Shown here: positions 51,126 to 63,666 of the stretch, piece after piece
Layout of the letters: every line of letters starts with the position of its first letter
How positions within the stretch are numbered: position 1 is the first letter of the stretch
Assembly: GCA_958295665.1 (NCBI GenBank)
Contig: OY282558.1
Coordinates: 330,433,106 to 330,497,105, forward strand
Direction: 5' to 3'
Source: Tipula vernalis
Taxonomy: Eukaryota; Arthropoda; Insecta; Diptera; Tipulidae
DNA length: 64,000 bases
Position numbers and translations under genes: made by a program
The notes under the pieces: model-generated
What the model was told of the DNA's origin: nothing
The model's input: the letters and a program-made list of their open reading frames with translations, nothing else
Database searches by the model: none

Positions 51126-52426
51126 GGTTAGGTTAGGTTAGGTTGGAGTGGCTGCTTACGCACACTTAGACCGGTGACGGTCCATTGTGATACCACAGGA
51201 TGTATCCCCTTTTACCCCTATTGGAACCATTTCGAGCTACTTATGTAGCGTAAGACGTCCCGCACTTTAATGTTTTCGAGATCCGAGAGGCAGTCCATCC
51301 TGAACTTACCTAAGTGTTTGTGCCTTCTGAGAGCCAATGCTGGACACGAGCAAAGGAAGTGGACCAACGTCTCTTCCTCCTCTTCGTCCAAGCAGCTTCT
51401 GCAGAAGTCATTAGCCTCCAGACCTAGCCTTCTTGCATGTTCTCCAAAAAGGCCGTGTCCCGTGAGAATTCCTACGACCGTTCTTAATTCACGTCTGCGT
51501 AAGGATATTAATGATCTAGTGAGCCCCAAGTCCAGCTTTGGCCAAACTTGTCTTGCAACTCTACAGGTGAGGGTGTTAGACCACCTTTCCCCCGATGAGG
51601 ATAGCGCCTGCTTCCCAAGTGCTTGTCTCAGCGCTGTGATAGGCCTCCCCAGACTTGCCCTTTCCGGTTGCAGCTGGAGAGTCGTACCATGACTAGCAAG
51701 TTCATCTGCCCTGCAGTTCCCCATGACGCCCGAGTGACCTGGGACCCAGACTACCTGGATATTGAAATGCTCCCTCATCTCATTTAGAGATGAGTGACAA
51801 CTCAACGCCACCCGTGACGCCAAAGACACCGATTCTAACGACCGGATCGCCGCTTGACTGTCCACATAGATTGTGATATCGTCTGAGGATAACACATTAT
51901 GCTTCAACCACGTCATGACCTCCTCAATCGCTACGACTTCAGCTTGGTACACGCTGCAGTAATCAGGGAGACGAATAGAAATATTTACATTTAATTTGTC
52001 ACAGATTACTCCAGCTCCTACTTTGCCGTCTAGCTTGGAGCCATCTGTGAAGAATTGCAACGCTTCGGTTTCCGATAACGGTCTATCCCTCCAGGATTCC
52101 CTTGAAGGGAAGGAGGTCCGAAATCGCTACTCGAAGCGTAGAGTAGGTTTAATGTAGTCAAGATTCGCCAGCTCATCCTTCAACGATCTGACAATAGTAG
52201 AGTGTCCTATACTAAGACATCTCCACTGAGAGATGGCTGCAAGTCGTACAGCCGTATTTGCCGCCATCTGTTTGCCAAAAATGTCGACCGGAAGAAGGTG
52301 CAAAATAACCTCTAAGGCACTTGTCGGTGTCGACCTCAATGCCCCGCTAACAAGCATGCAGGCCGTTCTTTGCACTCTCTCAATCTTATTTTTGTAAGTT
52401 ACCTTGTCCAGAGCTGGCCACCAAAC
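51126..52426 (-). mobile_element. 5'-truncated I-clade-like non-LTR element, 1,301 bp
   Basis: Inserted in reverse inside the jockey-type element and flanked by CAGATGTTTA. It keeps only the 3' end of ORF2: RT thumb, RNase H and a Cys-rich tail, then a short 3' UTR ending in AACCTAACC repeats (51126-51145). 5' truncation with a 10-bp duplication is the normal result of target-primed reverse transcription. RNase H within ORF2 places it among the I, LOA or R1-related clades. Confidence 0.88.
51218..52426 (-). pseudogene. ORF2 3' end: RT thumb, RNase H, zinc tail
   Basis: The minus strand reads VWWPALDKVTYKNKIERVQR, then ACMLVSGALRSTPTSALEV (RT thumb), then one in-frame TAG at 52127-52129, then RNase H in the same frame. 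In the 280-codon part the RNase H acids are D6 (FFTDGS), E41 (YQAEVVAIEE), D67 (IYVDSQAA) and D119 (GNCRADELAS), with H109 (WVPGHSG). The Cys-rich end is FCRSC...HFLCSC. Apart from the single stop it is uninterrupted, so the insertion is fairly young. Confidence 0.88.
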
Positions 52427-52436
52427 CAGATGTTTA
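52427..52436. repeat. Target duplication CAGATGTTTA (right)
   Basis: Partner of 51116-51125. Confidence 0.88.
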
Positions 52437-53483
52437 AATCAAAATCAGACAAATATACTCGATCAGGGAACCCAACCTACCAAAATTAAGGAAAAGGCAC
52501 CACCACCAATCAACATTATCGGCGTAACTGAATATGGTACTATCCAAGAAAGTTGGGTCTTCACCCAACCTTGAGTAAAAAATACGCCTCCAAAATGCGT
52601 AAACTATAACGAAGAGCATCCCGCTAACTATAGAGGATGTGAAGAAGTCAGGGAACTGGAAAATTTGATAAACAAAAAAGCTGGGCCCGCTAACCCGTGA
52701 GGTGCCCAGTAATAGCACAACATCGTAAAACCCAGTGGTAGAACTGCACAAGTACAAACAAGTGCAATATTAGGCCGAAAAATATACTCACAGATTGTAC
52801 AACAGTGGGAAACAGTAAGTAACAAGGAAAACGACCAAAGCCCAATTCTTGAAAAAATTCTAAGCTTTAAACTTAAGGATACGAAAATAAGAATGAAGGA
52901 CGGTATAAAAAAACGGATAAATAAGCAAGAAACAGTGGGCTGTTTTAACAAATTCCAGAGTTAGAAATTTTTCTAATTTTAGAAAAGCTGGATATATGCC
53001 TAATTTCAGAATCTCATCTGACAAAAGATTCATTCGTTAGAACTCGAGGGTCCAGTGCTACCACACCATCCACCCAGCAGGAAAAGCAGTGAGGGAGGGG
53101 GGGGGCTAAACCATATTTGTGAAAGCAAACATTAAACAAACTGTCTCTTCCGGAACCTAGTCGAAGACAATACTGAATTACAAGTACTAATTTAAACTCC
53201 GGCACAACTTGATGTTGATGAACCAAACGGAAAACTACATCAAATATCCAGTAGAAGTGAGAGATCTGGTTAGAGAAAAACGGAAAGTGCGAGAAATCTG
53301 GCAGAAGAACAAGTAAATCACCACTTAATGCTTCCTGGCTGGCTTTTTTGGCAACAAGGATAATAATTATTCCCTTTGGGAAATAAATAAAGTTCTTAAA
53401 AGGCCTAAAGTACAAATAGCTCCTGTTCAGAATGACGAAGGAACTTGAGCTAGAAGTGCCAAAAAAAAGGTTGCATTGTAACA

Positions 53484-54440
53484 TTGTGGCAACCTAACAA
53501 GCCGCCAAACAACAAAACATCGTACAGGGCGATTTCCCTACTTCCTACAATTTCAAAATTATTTGAAAAGCTACTACTCAAGAGGTTAAAATCAGTAACA
53601 AAAGTAAGAAAACTCATTCCTCCTCACCAATTTGGATTTATAGAGAGACATTCTACTATAGGTCAAATGTACAGAACAACAGATTCTCTGAAAAATAAAA
53701 AAATATGCCCCAGCGTCTTCTTGGACGTATCTCAAGCATTCGACAAAGTATGGCACCGAGGCCTGGAATATAAATTAGACAGAGAGAGAGATCTACCGAA
53801 GCAGTTTTACCTGATTTTAAAGTCATATCTAGCTGATCGACACTTACGTGTAAAGCACGAAGAGGAATACTCTACAAATTTTATACGAGAGACGTACCAA
53901 GCACAATAGGAACAAGTATTGCAACATTTGCGGATGATACTGCCATCTTGGCAATTGGAGACAATATAGAGGAGTCAACCACTAAATTACAAAACGCCAC
54001 TAATTCATTGAGTAGCTAGACGAACAAATGGCGCCTTCAACTCAACGAAACTAAATCATACGTACATATAAACTATACCAACAAAATTGTTAATTGGTTA
54101 GAAATGACCCTTAAAAAGAAAAAAGAAGAGTTAAACATCCAATATAGAAAAATGTATTGGTTCATAGGAAGGAACTCTGAGCTAACATTACATAATAAAC
54201 TGCTCTTATATAGGTAGATATTGAAACCTGTTTGGACGTATTGTATTCAGCTGTGGGCTGTACCAAGAAAAATAACGTAAAAGTAATTCAAACTTTTCAA
54301 AATAAAGTCTTGCGTAGTATGGTTAACGCACGTGAAGTTTCGTCAGTGAAGAAATCGAGAAGTATGCGAGGAAACAGGTACAGCGCCTTAGACAACATGA
54401 AAATGCGGATCTCCGTCGTATGCTGATCAACCAAAACCCA
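53484..54440 (+). pseudogene. Jockey-type reverse transcriptase domain
   Basis: The open part 53484-53909 has TSYRAISLLPTISKLFEKLL, PPHQFGFIERHSTIGQM and FLDVSQAFDKVWHRGL, RT motifs 1-3 of the jockey clade with the first catalytic Asp. After a short deletion the catalytic box reads FADDTAIL (53927-53950, normally YADD). Frame-shifted pieces continue with NKWRLQLNETKSYVH and LYR-ILKPVWTYCIQLW. The deletion between QAQ and GTSIATFADD removes the PQGS region. Confidence 0.85.
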
Positions 54441-54540
54441 ATAAGACGGTTTCGACGAACTACGGCAGCTAAATAATAAAGTAACCAACTTGGAGCGAAT
54501 CAATGGGTTTTACTAATATTCAGTTGTAATATTTGTTAAA

Positions 54541-55204
54541 TAAAAAATACCCCAAAAATTTTTACGGATAATCGAACGGATTGAATAAATTGAAAATCAT
54601 CATCGAAACTACTTCCATTCTATGACACCAATAGCATTCCATCATTTTTATCAATTACCGTAATTGGGCCAACAATATATATATAGTATCTCGAGTAAGA
54701 GACAAATTCTACAAAATTCCAGAAATTATTAATGATAATCAATCACGACGTCATGCCATAGGTGACGGGATAGTTAATTTACGCCTAATATTCTGAGGTG
54801 ACATGTTGTACCATTATTTTCAATTCGTCTTCGCTAATGTTTTGTCTCTTGTAACAAGAATAAAAATGTATTCTATTTCGCTTCTTAATATACATAAATG
54901 AATAAAACAACATTCTATTTCTACTTTTATTCATCAATATTTATCATCCAAATTTTCGTTTGCGATATTTTATCGATGTGAAGAAAAAGGAAAGTATACA
55001 AAATACAAGAGACAAAACACTATTGAAAATGAAGCAAAAGGACAAAAAAAATGTCACCCCCATCTTCTTGAATCAAAATCAAATGTAACTTCATAGGATG
55101 CAAGCAATACGCGTGCATTTAAAAAGTCAGTGGCAAAATTCTTGAATGCTTATATCAATAAATAAAGTTACCAATGGAAACACTAATTTTAACCAAAGAT
55201 CGTA
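54541..55204. other. Spacer
   Basis: AT-rich, no gene or clear repeat. Confidence 0.5.
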
Positions 55205-55573
55205 TTAAGCCGCATCCACACGAGGTGTGAAATGTACACTTATGCGCGCATTTAGCGAATGTACACGTCGTGTGGATGGTTTTCGCATGACGAATGTAAC
55301 TGAATATTTTCATTTGCTTGTGTTCGTCAAATAGGCGGTAAACGACACACATCAAAGGAAACAATCGATGCATTTGTGTCCCATCCACACGAAGTGACAA
55401 AATGTTAACAAATATAATTTGAAATGTTAGTGCATTTATCTTTAGAATTTTTTTAATGGAAATGTTATTTATTGAAAACGTAATATATAATTGATTTCAA
55501 AAGTAATGTTAAATGCCAATTTTCATTTAAATGGTCGGAATGGCTGTTTGGTCGGATATTACCAAATTTGCTG

Positions 55574-55780
55574 TTAATTTTTAGTAAAAAACCGATATTT
55601 AAATACTTTATTTTTATTTCTGTTTAATAACATTACAGCACAACTATTTATTAATATTACACTGGCCAAATCAATCTCGTCGTCGCTATTTATTTCCATT
55701 TTCAATTTTGAATAAACCGAAAAACTTGAAAAATTTTTAAAAACAACAAATTTGTTCAATTTGAAATTAAATGAAAACAT
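55574..55780 (-). pseudogene. Short ORF in left arm, mirror of 56146-56331
   Basis: 68 codons containing SKLKMEINSDDEIDLASVI then LINSCAVMLLNRNKNK. The same peptide is encoded in the right arm. An acidic MxxxSDDE start followed by a basic patch resembles the first exon of Harbinger transposases, but the match is short. It has no downstream transposase here. Confidence 0.4.
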
Positions 55781-56145
55781 TTTACGATATATGTACTAAA
55801 AATGTCTATCAGTATAGAAATGTTCATTAACATTCGCCTACATGTGATCAATGAACATTTAACGAATCGTGTGTACCGAGATGTTGATAAATGTACACTT
55901 CTCGGTTAACCGTCTACATTCGCCAGCCGCATCCACACGAGGTGTGAAATGTACACTTATGCGCGCGTATTCGCTTAATTGGCGAATGTAGACGGTTAAC
56001 CGAGAAGTGTACATTTATCAACATCTCGGTACACACGATTCGTTAAATGTTCATTGATCACATGTAGGCGAATGTTAATGAACATTTCTATACTGATAGA
56101 CATTTTTAGTACATATATCGTAAAATTTTTTCATTTAATTTCGAA

Positions 56146-56331
56146 TTGAACAAATTTGTTGTTTTTAAAATTTTTTCAAGTTTTTCGGTTTATTCAAAAT
56201 TGAAAATGGAAATAAATAGCGACGACGAGATTGATTTGGCCAGTGTAATATTAATAAACAGTTGTGCTGTAATGTTATTAAACAGAAATAAAAATAAAGT
56301 ATTTAAATATCGTTTTTTTACTAAAAATTAA
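56146..56331 (+). pseudogene. Short ORF in right arm, mirror of 55574-55780
   Basis: 61 codons with the same MEINSDDEIDLASVI core, differing at one visible residue (I for N in VVFKxFSSF). It is likely a leftover first exon of the transposase of the parental Harbinger-like element. Confidence 0.4.
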
Positions 56332-56573
56332 CAGCAAATTTGGTAATATCCGACCAAACAGCCATTCCGACCATTTAAATGAAAATTGGCATTTAACATT
56401 ACTTTTGAAATCAATTATATATTACGTTTTCAATAAATAACATTTCCATTAAAAAAATTCTAAAGATAAATGCACTAACATTTCAAATTATATTTGTTAA
56501 CATTTTGTCACTTCGTGTGGATGGGACACAAATGCATCGACTGTTTCCTTTGATGTGTGTCGTTTACCGCCTA

Positions 56574-57723
<1,150 letters not shown>

Positions 57724-57922
57724 TATTTGACGAACACAAGCAAATGAAAATATTCAGTTACATTCGTCATGCGAAAACCATCCACACGACGTGTACATTC
57801 GCTAAATGCGCGCATAAGTGTACATTTCACACCTCGTGTGGATGCGGCTTTATAATAAGATGACTCGTTCAAAGCACAAAAATTTACTGTATGAATATAA
57901 ATTTATAGAAAATGTAATAATA

Positions 57923-58880
57923 GGGCTCGTCACGAGCATTTCGTATTTGCGTATTTCATATTTCGTAAATTTGACGTCTCTTCTGATTGGTTTAAATTAT
58001 TTCCCCTAAATAGCAAGAAACGTCAAAAATAAACACGCTCACGGGCTACTTATTTGCGTAAATATTTTCGTAAGATTGTTTTTCAGCATGAGTTAAAATT
58101 TTAAAATTATAGATTGAAACTAGACAAATTCCCTATATGCTTTGTTGAAAAACAAACTATATTTTGAATGAAAAGATACAAATACAATTTTTTGTTGTGA
58201 TTACTATAAATATTTATTAAATGATATTAAAAATTTAATTGAAATATCTTCCGGCTACACTAAGCCGGTATATTGTTTTGAGAAAATCAAGTATGTATAT
58301 ATAAAAAAAAACGCAAATATGTAAACAGAAAATTCGTAATATTTAGGTAGGATATTTCGTCTTTTGAGTTTTTTCTTGAATTTATTTATTTATTAAAATA
58401 AGATTATTTTCGTACGTTTTAAGATAGTTTCATGTAAACTATATAGTGTTTTTCCTTAACACTCAGTTAAATCTAACACATTTTAGCTGTTAAATAACGT
58501 ATTTATTGTGATTAAATGTGATTTTTAATAAATAGAAATAAATAAGAATGCAAATTTTGGGAAATGGCTACAGCTCATTTTCATGTAATTTATAATTCAC
58601 ACCAAAAAAACAATACTGAAGGCAATCAACAGTAAATTTAAGTACATATAAACAATAAATTAATTTAATTTACTCAAAAAAATCACTAGTAATCACAGAA
58701 AAAATTTTAAATCCAGCAATAACCATATACGCTGAAGAAATTACGAAAATAAATAGCCTGTGAGCTTGTTTATTTTTGACGTTTCTTGCTATTTAGGGGA
58801 AATAATTTAAACCAATCAGAAGAGACGTCAAATTTACGAAATTACGAAATCCGCAAATACGAAATGCTCGTGACGAGCCC
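57923..58880. mobile_element. 958-bp MITE with about 140-bp terminal inverted repeats
   Basis: It starts GGGCTCGTCACGAGCATTTC and ends with the inverse. Inverted similarity continues for about 140 bp on each side through TTGACGTCTCTTCTGATTGG and CAAGAAACGTCAAAAATAAA. TAATA flanks both ends (57918-57922 and 58881-58885), consistent with a 5-bp, or only a TA, duplication. The interior is AT-rich and non-coding. Confidence 0.88.
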
Positions 58881-60037
58881 TAATAAAAAGAGGAGGTGTA
58901 TACTTCATTTTTATGTGTGTGGGTGTATTTCCTATTCGAATTTCGAAACGTTTTTTTCCTATTTCTTCATTATGCAACGTTTGCACTGCAATTGCATTTT
59001 TAGTTTAGTTTTAAATCTGATTTTGGGTTGTGAAGTACGCTCGTAGTCAGTGTAGCTAAATATTAATTATTATTAAATTATTTGCAGCATTAATGAAAAA
59101 GAATAAATTCTCCCATGTTTAGGTTAGGTTCTTGGCTGATAAATTTTGTAAAGGAATACAATTTTTTCTTAAACTACCGTGGAAAATTTGTGTTAGAGCG
59201 TTCGCTTACTTCAATGTCGTCCGCTTAATGCGCTTTTTCAACTTTGCCATTCATCAACTAAGAAATCGATTGGAACAACAAAATGAAAAAAATGAATGAC
59301 ATGGTACAGATTCTAAACCGTGTTTAATAATTCTCTTATAAAGCTTTATCGTAGAATATTCATGTCTTTACAGAAACTAACTGATTATTTGGACATTCTA
59401 TTGTGCGAGGTTCTAGGTCTAGAGTTTAATCTTGCTTAAAATGCTGACCTCTACATATATTCTGAATCTTTCTTTTCTGGAAGTATTTTAATATTTTAAT
59501 GCATCATTCCAAGTTACAGCTAAATATCACAGGAATATAAACAATCCCATTTAAACAGAAAACCTGCGTAAAATATTGCAAATTATCAGCATCACTTTTT
59601 GAGTAAATTTAAATTTAGTAAAAAAAAAAAAGTATAAACAACTACAGAACTAAAGAAGTTTAGTATAAACCAAAATCGAATTTTAGGATTTCTCTAGTTC
59701 ACAGGATATGTTAAAACTACCGAATGAAATGTTAAAACAAATCAAGTTTGTAAAATACAATTTTCAAATTTCTTTTAATTCAAAATGTTAGAGGTGCTGT
59801 TGAGAAAAAATGCACATATGTACATGTTAAAATCTAATAGTTCCAAATGACGCGAAAAAACGACTCGAAACATGCATAAATCTCTGGTTGCATTCATTTA
59901 GGTAAATTATATATTGTTGTGAATTTTTCTTGAAGAACATGTTCGTCCTAAGCCAAATTCACTTTAAAATATAAACCTAACAATCCACGATCACAATTTC
60001 GCTTCGGTGCTCAAGCTAAAGTGTTGATTAAGACTGT

Positions 60038-60107
60038 GTCCGAAACCTGTGATAAATATTGTTTAGGACAAATTTTTAACATTTATTTTATTTGACAGGT
60101 TTCGGAC
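60038..60107. repeat. Inverted repeat, 13-bp perfect stem
   Basis: GTCCGAAACCTGT (60038-60050) is inverted at 60095-60107, with a 44-base loop. Confidence 0.8.
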
Positions 60108-60275
60108 TGCTTCTACTCCACTTACGCTTCCATTTCCATGTGTCTACTCTCTCCTTGTATGATATAACAGTACAAGGATCAATTGAATATTTCTTCAAAT
60201 CTTGTTGCGGTAAAGCTATACATTTTAAAAAGTTTAACTTCCGTCGCGCGTAGAGGCTATCCAAATTGATTTAAC

Positions 60276-60400
60276 TTTCTTTTACAAAGTATAACGAAAG
60301 TATAGGAATCATGAAAATTTTACAATTCAAGTTTTAAATGGAAATGGTCGTCTTAAGTATAGAGAAGTCGAAATTGATCATTTCTTGAAAATATTGTACG
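60276..60400. repeat. Dispersed repeat, copy 1
   Basis: The segment ACTTTCTTTTAC...AAAGTATAGGAATCATGAAAATTTT recurs at about 62010-62065. Both continue into a TTTTAAATGGAAAT or TTTTAGAGATTTAT stretch. Confidence 0.6.
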
Positions 60401-61174
60401 TATGTATGTCTGTTTGTAATAGTTTACTTTGATTTTATGAGTACAGAAATTTACAAAAGAAAACAGCAAAAAACGAAACTTTTGGTTTAAATATGAATTG
60501 TCGATAGTAACAGTAGACTAAGCGCCCCTCGAGGAAAAATTGAAGATAATGCTGTTGATAAACTGACACTTGCGTCAAATGCGACGAAATAAAATTTAGC
60601 AGTCAGGTAATTAGTTATTTTCTTTCTAATTAGAGTCTAATTAACAATTACTATTATACTCGTATTTAATTAGGAATACCTCTAAAGCATGCTTTAGTAA
60701 TGAAAAACGGTATTTATTAGCAATCGTAAACGTCACATAAGTTCTTTGGACCAATATACAAGATTGCAATGGCTAAGGAACTGTGCATTCATCGTCGTTC
60801 CAACGAACAAATTAAATTGTGGATGCCACTATTAGATGGCCAAACAACAATAATTAAAATATACCTTTCAAAAATTAATAGTATTCCTCTAGTTTTAACG
60901 TTGTAAGGATTGCAAAATTCTGAATGTGTATTTACGACATGATGAGTAAGGGTAAGTGAAAATGAAAGTGTTGTACTTATTGTACAGTAGTGATTGTGTA
61001 AGTAAATACGTAAGTGAAAATGTATGTGCGGATTTATCTGTGAACTTAAGCCTATATGTATGTTCATCATCTCCAAGTAAGTAAGAAACATGTTACATCA
61101 TTATTAGCTTGCTTAGATCCTGTCGCTTAGTGGCTGAAAAAATTCCTGCAGAAATGACTTGATTTTTTATTTGG

Positions 61175-61234
61175 CTTTCCGTTTCTATTTAGATGCCAAA
61201 TAAAAGTATTTGGCATCTAAATAGAAACGGAAAG
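61175..61234. repeat. Perfect 28-bp hairpin with 4-base loop
   Basis: CTTTCCGTTTCTATTTAGAT...CAAATA (61175-61202) is exactly inverted at 61207-61234 around the loop AAAG. Both strands would form the same stem. Confidence 0.97.
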
Positions 61235-61289
61235 AATTATCAAGACATTTCTCAGTTAAGCTTAACTAATTTATCTAAACTTTTCGATT

Positions 61290-61860
61290 AATCGATCCGA
61301 TAATAACCGATCTTTGCCGATAATAAAATTTATTTTGAATTATTTATTAAATTTTGTGAAAAAAAAAAGAAAATCCCAAAAAAATTAGAATCAACAAGCA
61401 AATTGTCAGTTATTGTAATCTATTCACATTCCAATTTCACCTCCGCGGGTAACCTCTGAGTGACTGATTATGTATCTCTCGTTTCGCAAGCTAGGAGTTT
61501 CGAGAACTGAATTTACAAAGACCCATTTAGACCCATATTTTATAGAGATTATTGGAGGTTTTGCTTTGTCCGTTTGATATTTATTATAAGCTCTTAAATT
61601 TATTCGAGTTTTCTGGAATATTCGAAATTTTATTCGATTATTTCGAGATTATTCGGGTTTCTTGATATTCCTCGAAAGTTACAAGGTTTGAACTGTGTCT
61701 TGTTACAGAATTAGTGATTCATCGAAATTTTATTTGCTTTCGAGCTTTTCGAAATTTCAAATTTTCCAGGGTTGCTTTGTATGTATCGAGATTATTCTTG
61801 AAGACTATTCGAGATTTATGAGATTTTGAGATAAGATGTTCGGTAAATTTTCGCGGTTAT
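61290..61860. repeat. Degenerate TTCGA-rich stretch
   Basis: Phrases such as ATTCGAGATTATTCG, TTCGAAATTT and TCGAAATTTTATT recur irregularly. The reverse-complement style occurs at 22430-22640. The two may be copies of one diverged family. Confidence 0.5.
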
Positions 61861-62005
61861 AGCAAAGTTGTTATTGGCACAAAAATTTTGAAAACAAATT
61901 GTTTTTCAAGACTTGAGTCGTTTAAACCAATATACTCAAAAAAAGCTATACAGGTGCCCTAAATATTTGGCCAAGTTTTGGTCAAGTGTATCCAAACAAC
62001 GTCAT

Positions 62006-62450
62006 TTCCTTTTACTTTCTTTTACTCTAGTAAAATAAAGTATAGTAATCATGAAAATTTTGGACTTTGAGATTTTTAGAGATTTATTTGTTTTGAGGTC
62101 CCCTGAGTCCGAAAAAGTGGGTTTCGAAATGGTGTCTGTCTGTCAGTCTGTCTGTGTCCTCTCTACAGCCCAGATGGTTTAACCAATCGAACTGAAACTT
62201 CAGATTTAAGCTTTTTTGATAAATTGGGAGGCCCCAGTGAATTTTACTCCAAATCGGCCAACCGGAAGTGGCCACTCCCTTGGTCCAGAAAATTTATTTT
62301 GCAAATATCTTAAAAAGTATAAGGTTTACAAAAAACTACTAAAGACAAAATGTTTCCAAAAATTAAAAACAAATAAAAATAAAAAAAAAATTAAAAAAAA
62401 AATTAAGAAAAAAATAAAATTTCTCAAAATTCTCTGTTCGTAAAAGAAAG
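62006..62450. repeat. Dispersed repeat, copy 2, with TCTGTC run
   Basis: It shares ACTTTCTTTTAC, AAAGTATAGTAATCATGAAAATTTT with 60276 onward. It continues into GTGTCTGTCTGTCAGTCTGT and GGAAGTGGCCACTCCC, a layout common in insect dispersed repeats. The 75-codon ORF across it is lysine-rich low-complexity sequence. Confidence 0.6.
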
Positions 62451-63666
62451 TCGTGTGTTGGCCACACCTCCATTTTTAATTATATTTTCACTTGCATGCT
62501 CAATGGAAATGGCTTTTTGTACATTTAAACAGCGGCTACTAACAAGTTTTTCCTTCTGACGAAGTAGTGTGATGAATGAAAATAAAACGAAAAATTATAG
62601 TTGTCTAAAAATTGGTGGTTGCGATAGGATTTAGTCGTACACGTAAGAAAGAGATAAGAAGGAGAATTATGGGTCGCTCAAAAAGTTCATGGTGAAATTG
62701 AACAAAAATATTTTTTCTTTGCGCGTTTTTTCCATTGAAAAATCTGGATTTCTGTACGCATACATACATGCGTTACATTCATCGAGCGACCGTCTCTGAT
62801 TATTTTCCTTATTAAAGTGTGAGAGTGGATGTGAAGTAAAATAATGTTGTGCCTAGGAAAAGCATAAAACAAGAGTGAAACTTTTGTTACCTTCTTCTTC
62901 TAACTTGCTCCAATACTGTAATTTTTCACCAAGCGCATACCATTCAAAATCAACAATTAATTGCAATAATCATATAAAATACTTATCAAATGCTAAGTCG
63001 AATCGAATTTCTAATTAATTTATTTTTTTGAAGAAATACTTTTCGGTTACCCTAAGCAAAAATTTGATAAGTTTGTTTTTATGAAAAGTAAGTAATTTTT
63101 ATATCGCTTTGCGCAATTCATCACTTACGCTTTTCAAAAAAACGCAATTTTGATAAAGTGATAAGTAGTTGGTACAATAGTGAAACATTAATATATTTTA
63201 ATAAACAAAGATCTTGTTGCATAAAAAGAGACAGTTTGGGAAAATTTGGAAGATCAAAAACCACTGTTCAGTTTGTAAACAAATTCTAATCAATAAAAGT
63301 TTTTAAAAACTACTCAATTTCTTTTCAAGTTCATTTCTTCTCCCAAAACAAAAATTGCAGTCAACTTGTTTTTCATTAAATTATAACAGAATTCAAGTAT
63401 GATTCAAGCCAAAAAAACAAAGAGTTGTGTTAGTTTCTGATTGTAATTCTCGGAATTCAATTAGCTAATTTAATTTATGCACGTGTAGTAGCATTTATAT
63501 TCCATCTTTTGAAAAGAAGAGCAAATTAAGTTATACAGATAAACGACAGAATGTATATTGAACGTACATTTTTCAAATTATGAATGTTGAAAAACTTCAT
63601 TGGGTTTGGAATATTCTAGATCACCGAGTTCAAAAACTTAAAAAAAAATCAAAGAACAATAATTAC
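62451..63666. other. Intron sequence without genes
   Basis: AT-rich up to the donor site at 63666. Nothing recognised. Confidence 0.5.

Larger units (their letters stand above)
50640..54540 (+). mobile_element. Jockey-type non-LTR retrotransposon, broken
   Basis: A plus-strand element with GC-rich leader (TTTCTACCATCCTATCGGGC, about 50645), ORF1 and ORF2 pieces in the right order. ORF1 starts at 50790 (MEDPKGVNIMAQGSGYPVPA). After the nested insertion it resumes with APPPINIIGVTEYGTIQE (about 52495) and a worn zinc knuckle CVNYNEEHPANYRGC (about 52597-52641). RT follows at 53484-53909 and beyond. Most of the endonuclease is missing and stops are scattered, so it is dead. The exact 5' and 3' ends were not fixed. 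Confidence 0.8.
58886..61170. other. Intron sequence without genes
   Basis: AT-rich. It contains a hairpin at 60038-60107 and a repeat-family segment at about 60276-60400. The 100-codon minus ORF at 60789-61091 has no recognised domain. Confidence 0.5.

Noticed and set aside
51270..51692. 140-codon plus ORF opposite the RNase H domain
   Set aside because: Antisense shadow of a recognised domain.
52434..53484. Minus-strand ORFs of 107-156 codons as membrane proteins
   Set aside because: The opposite strand carries jockey ORF1 and ORF2 motifs. Hydrophobic character comes from antisense of A-rich codons.
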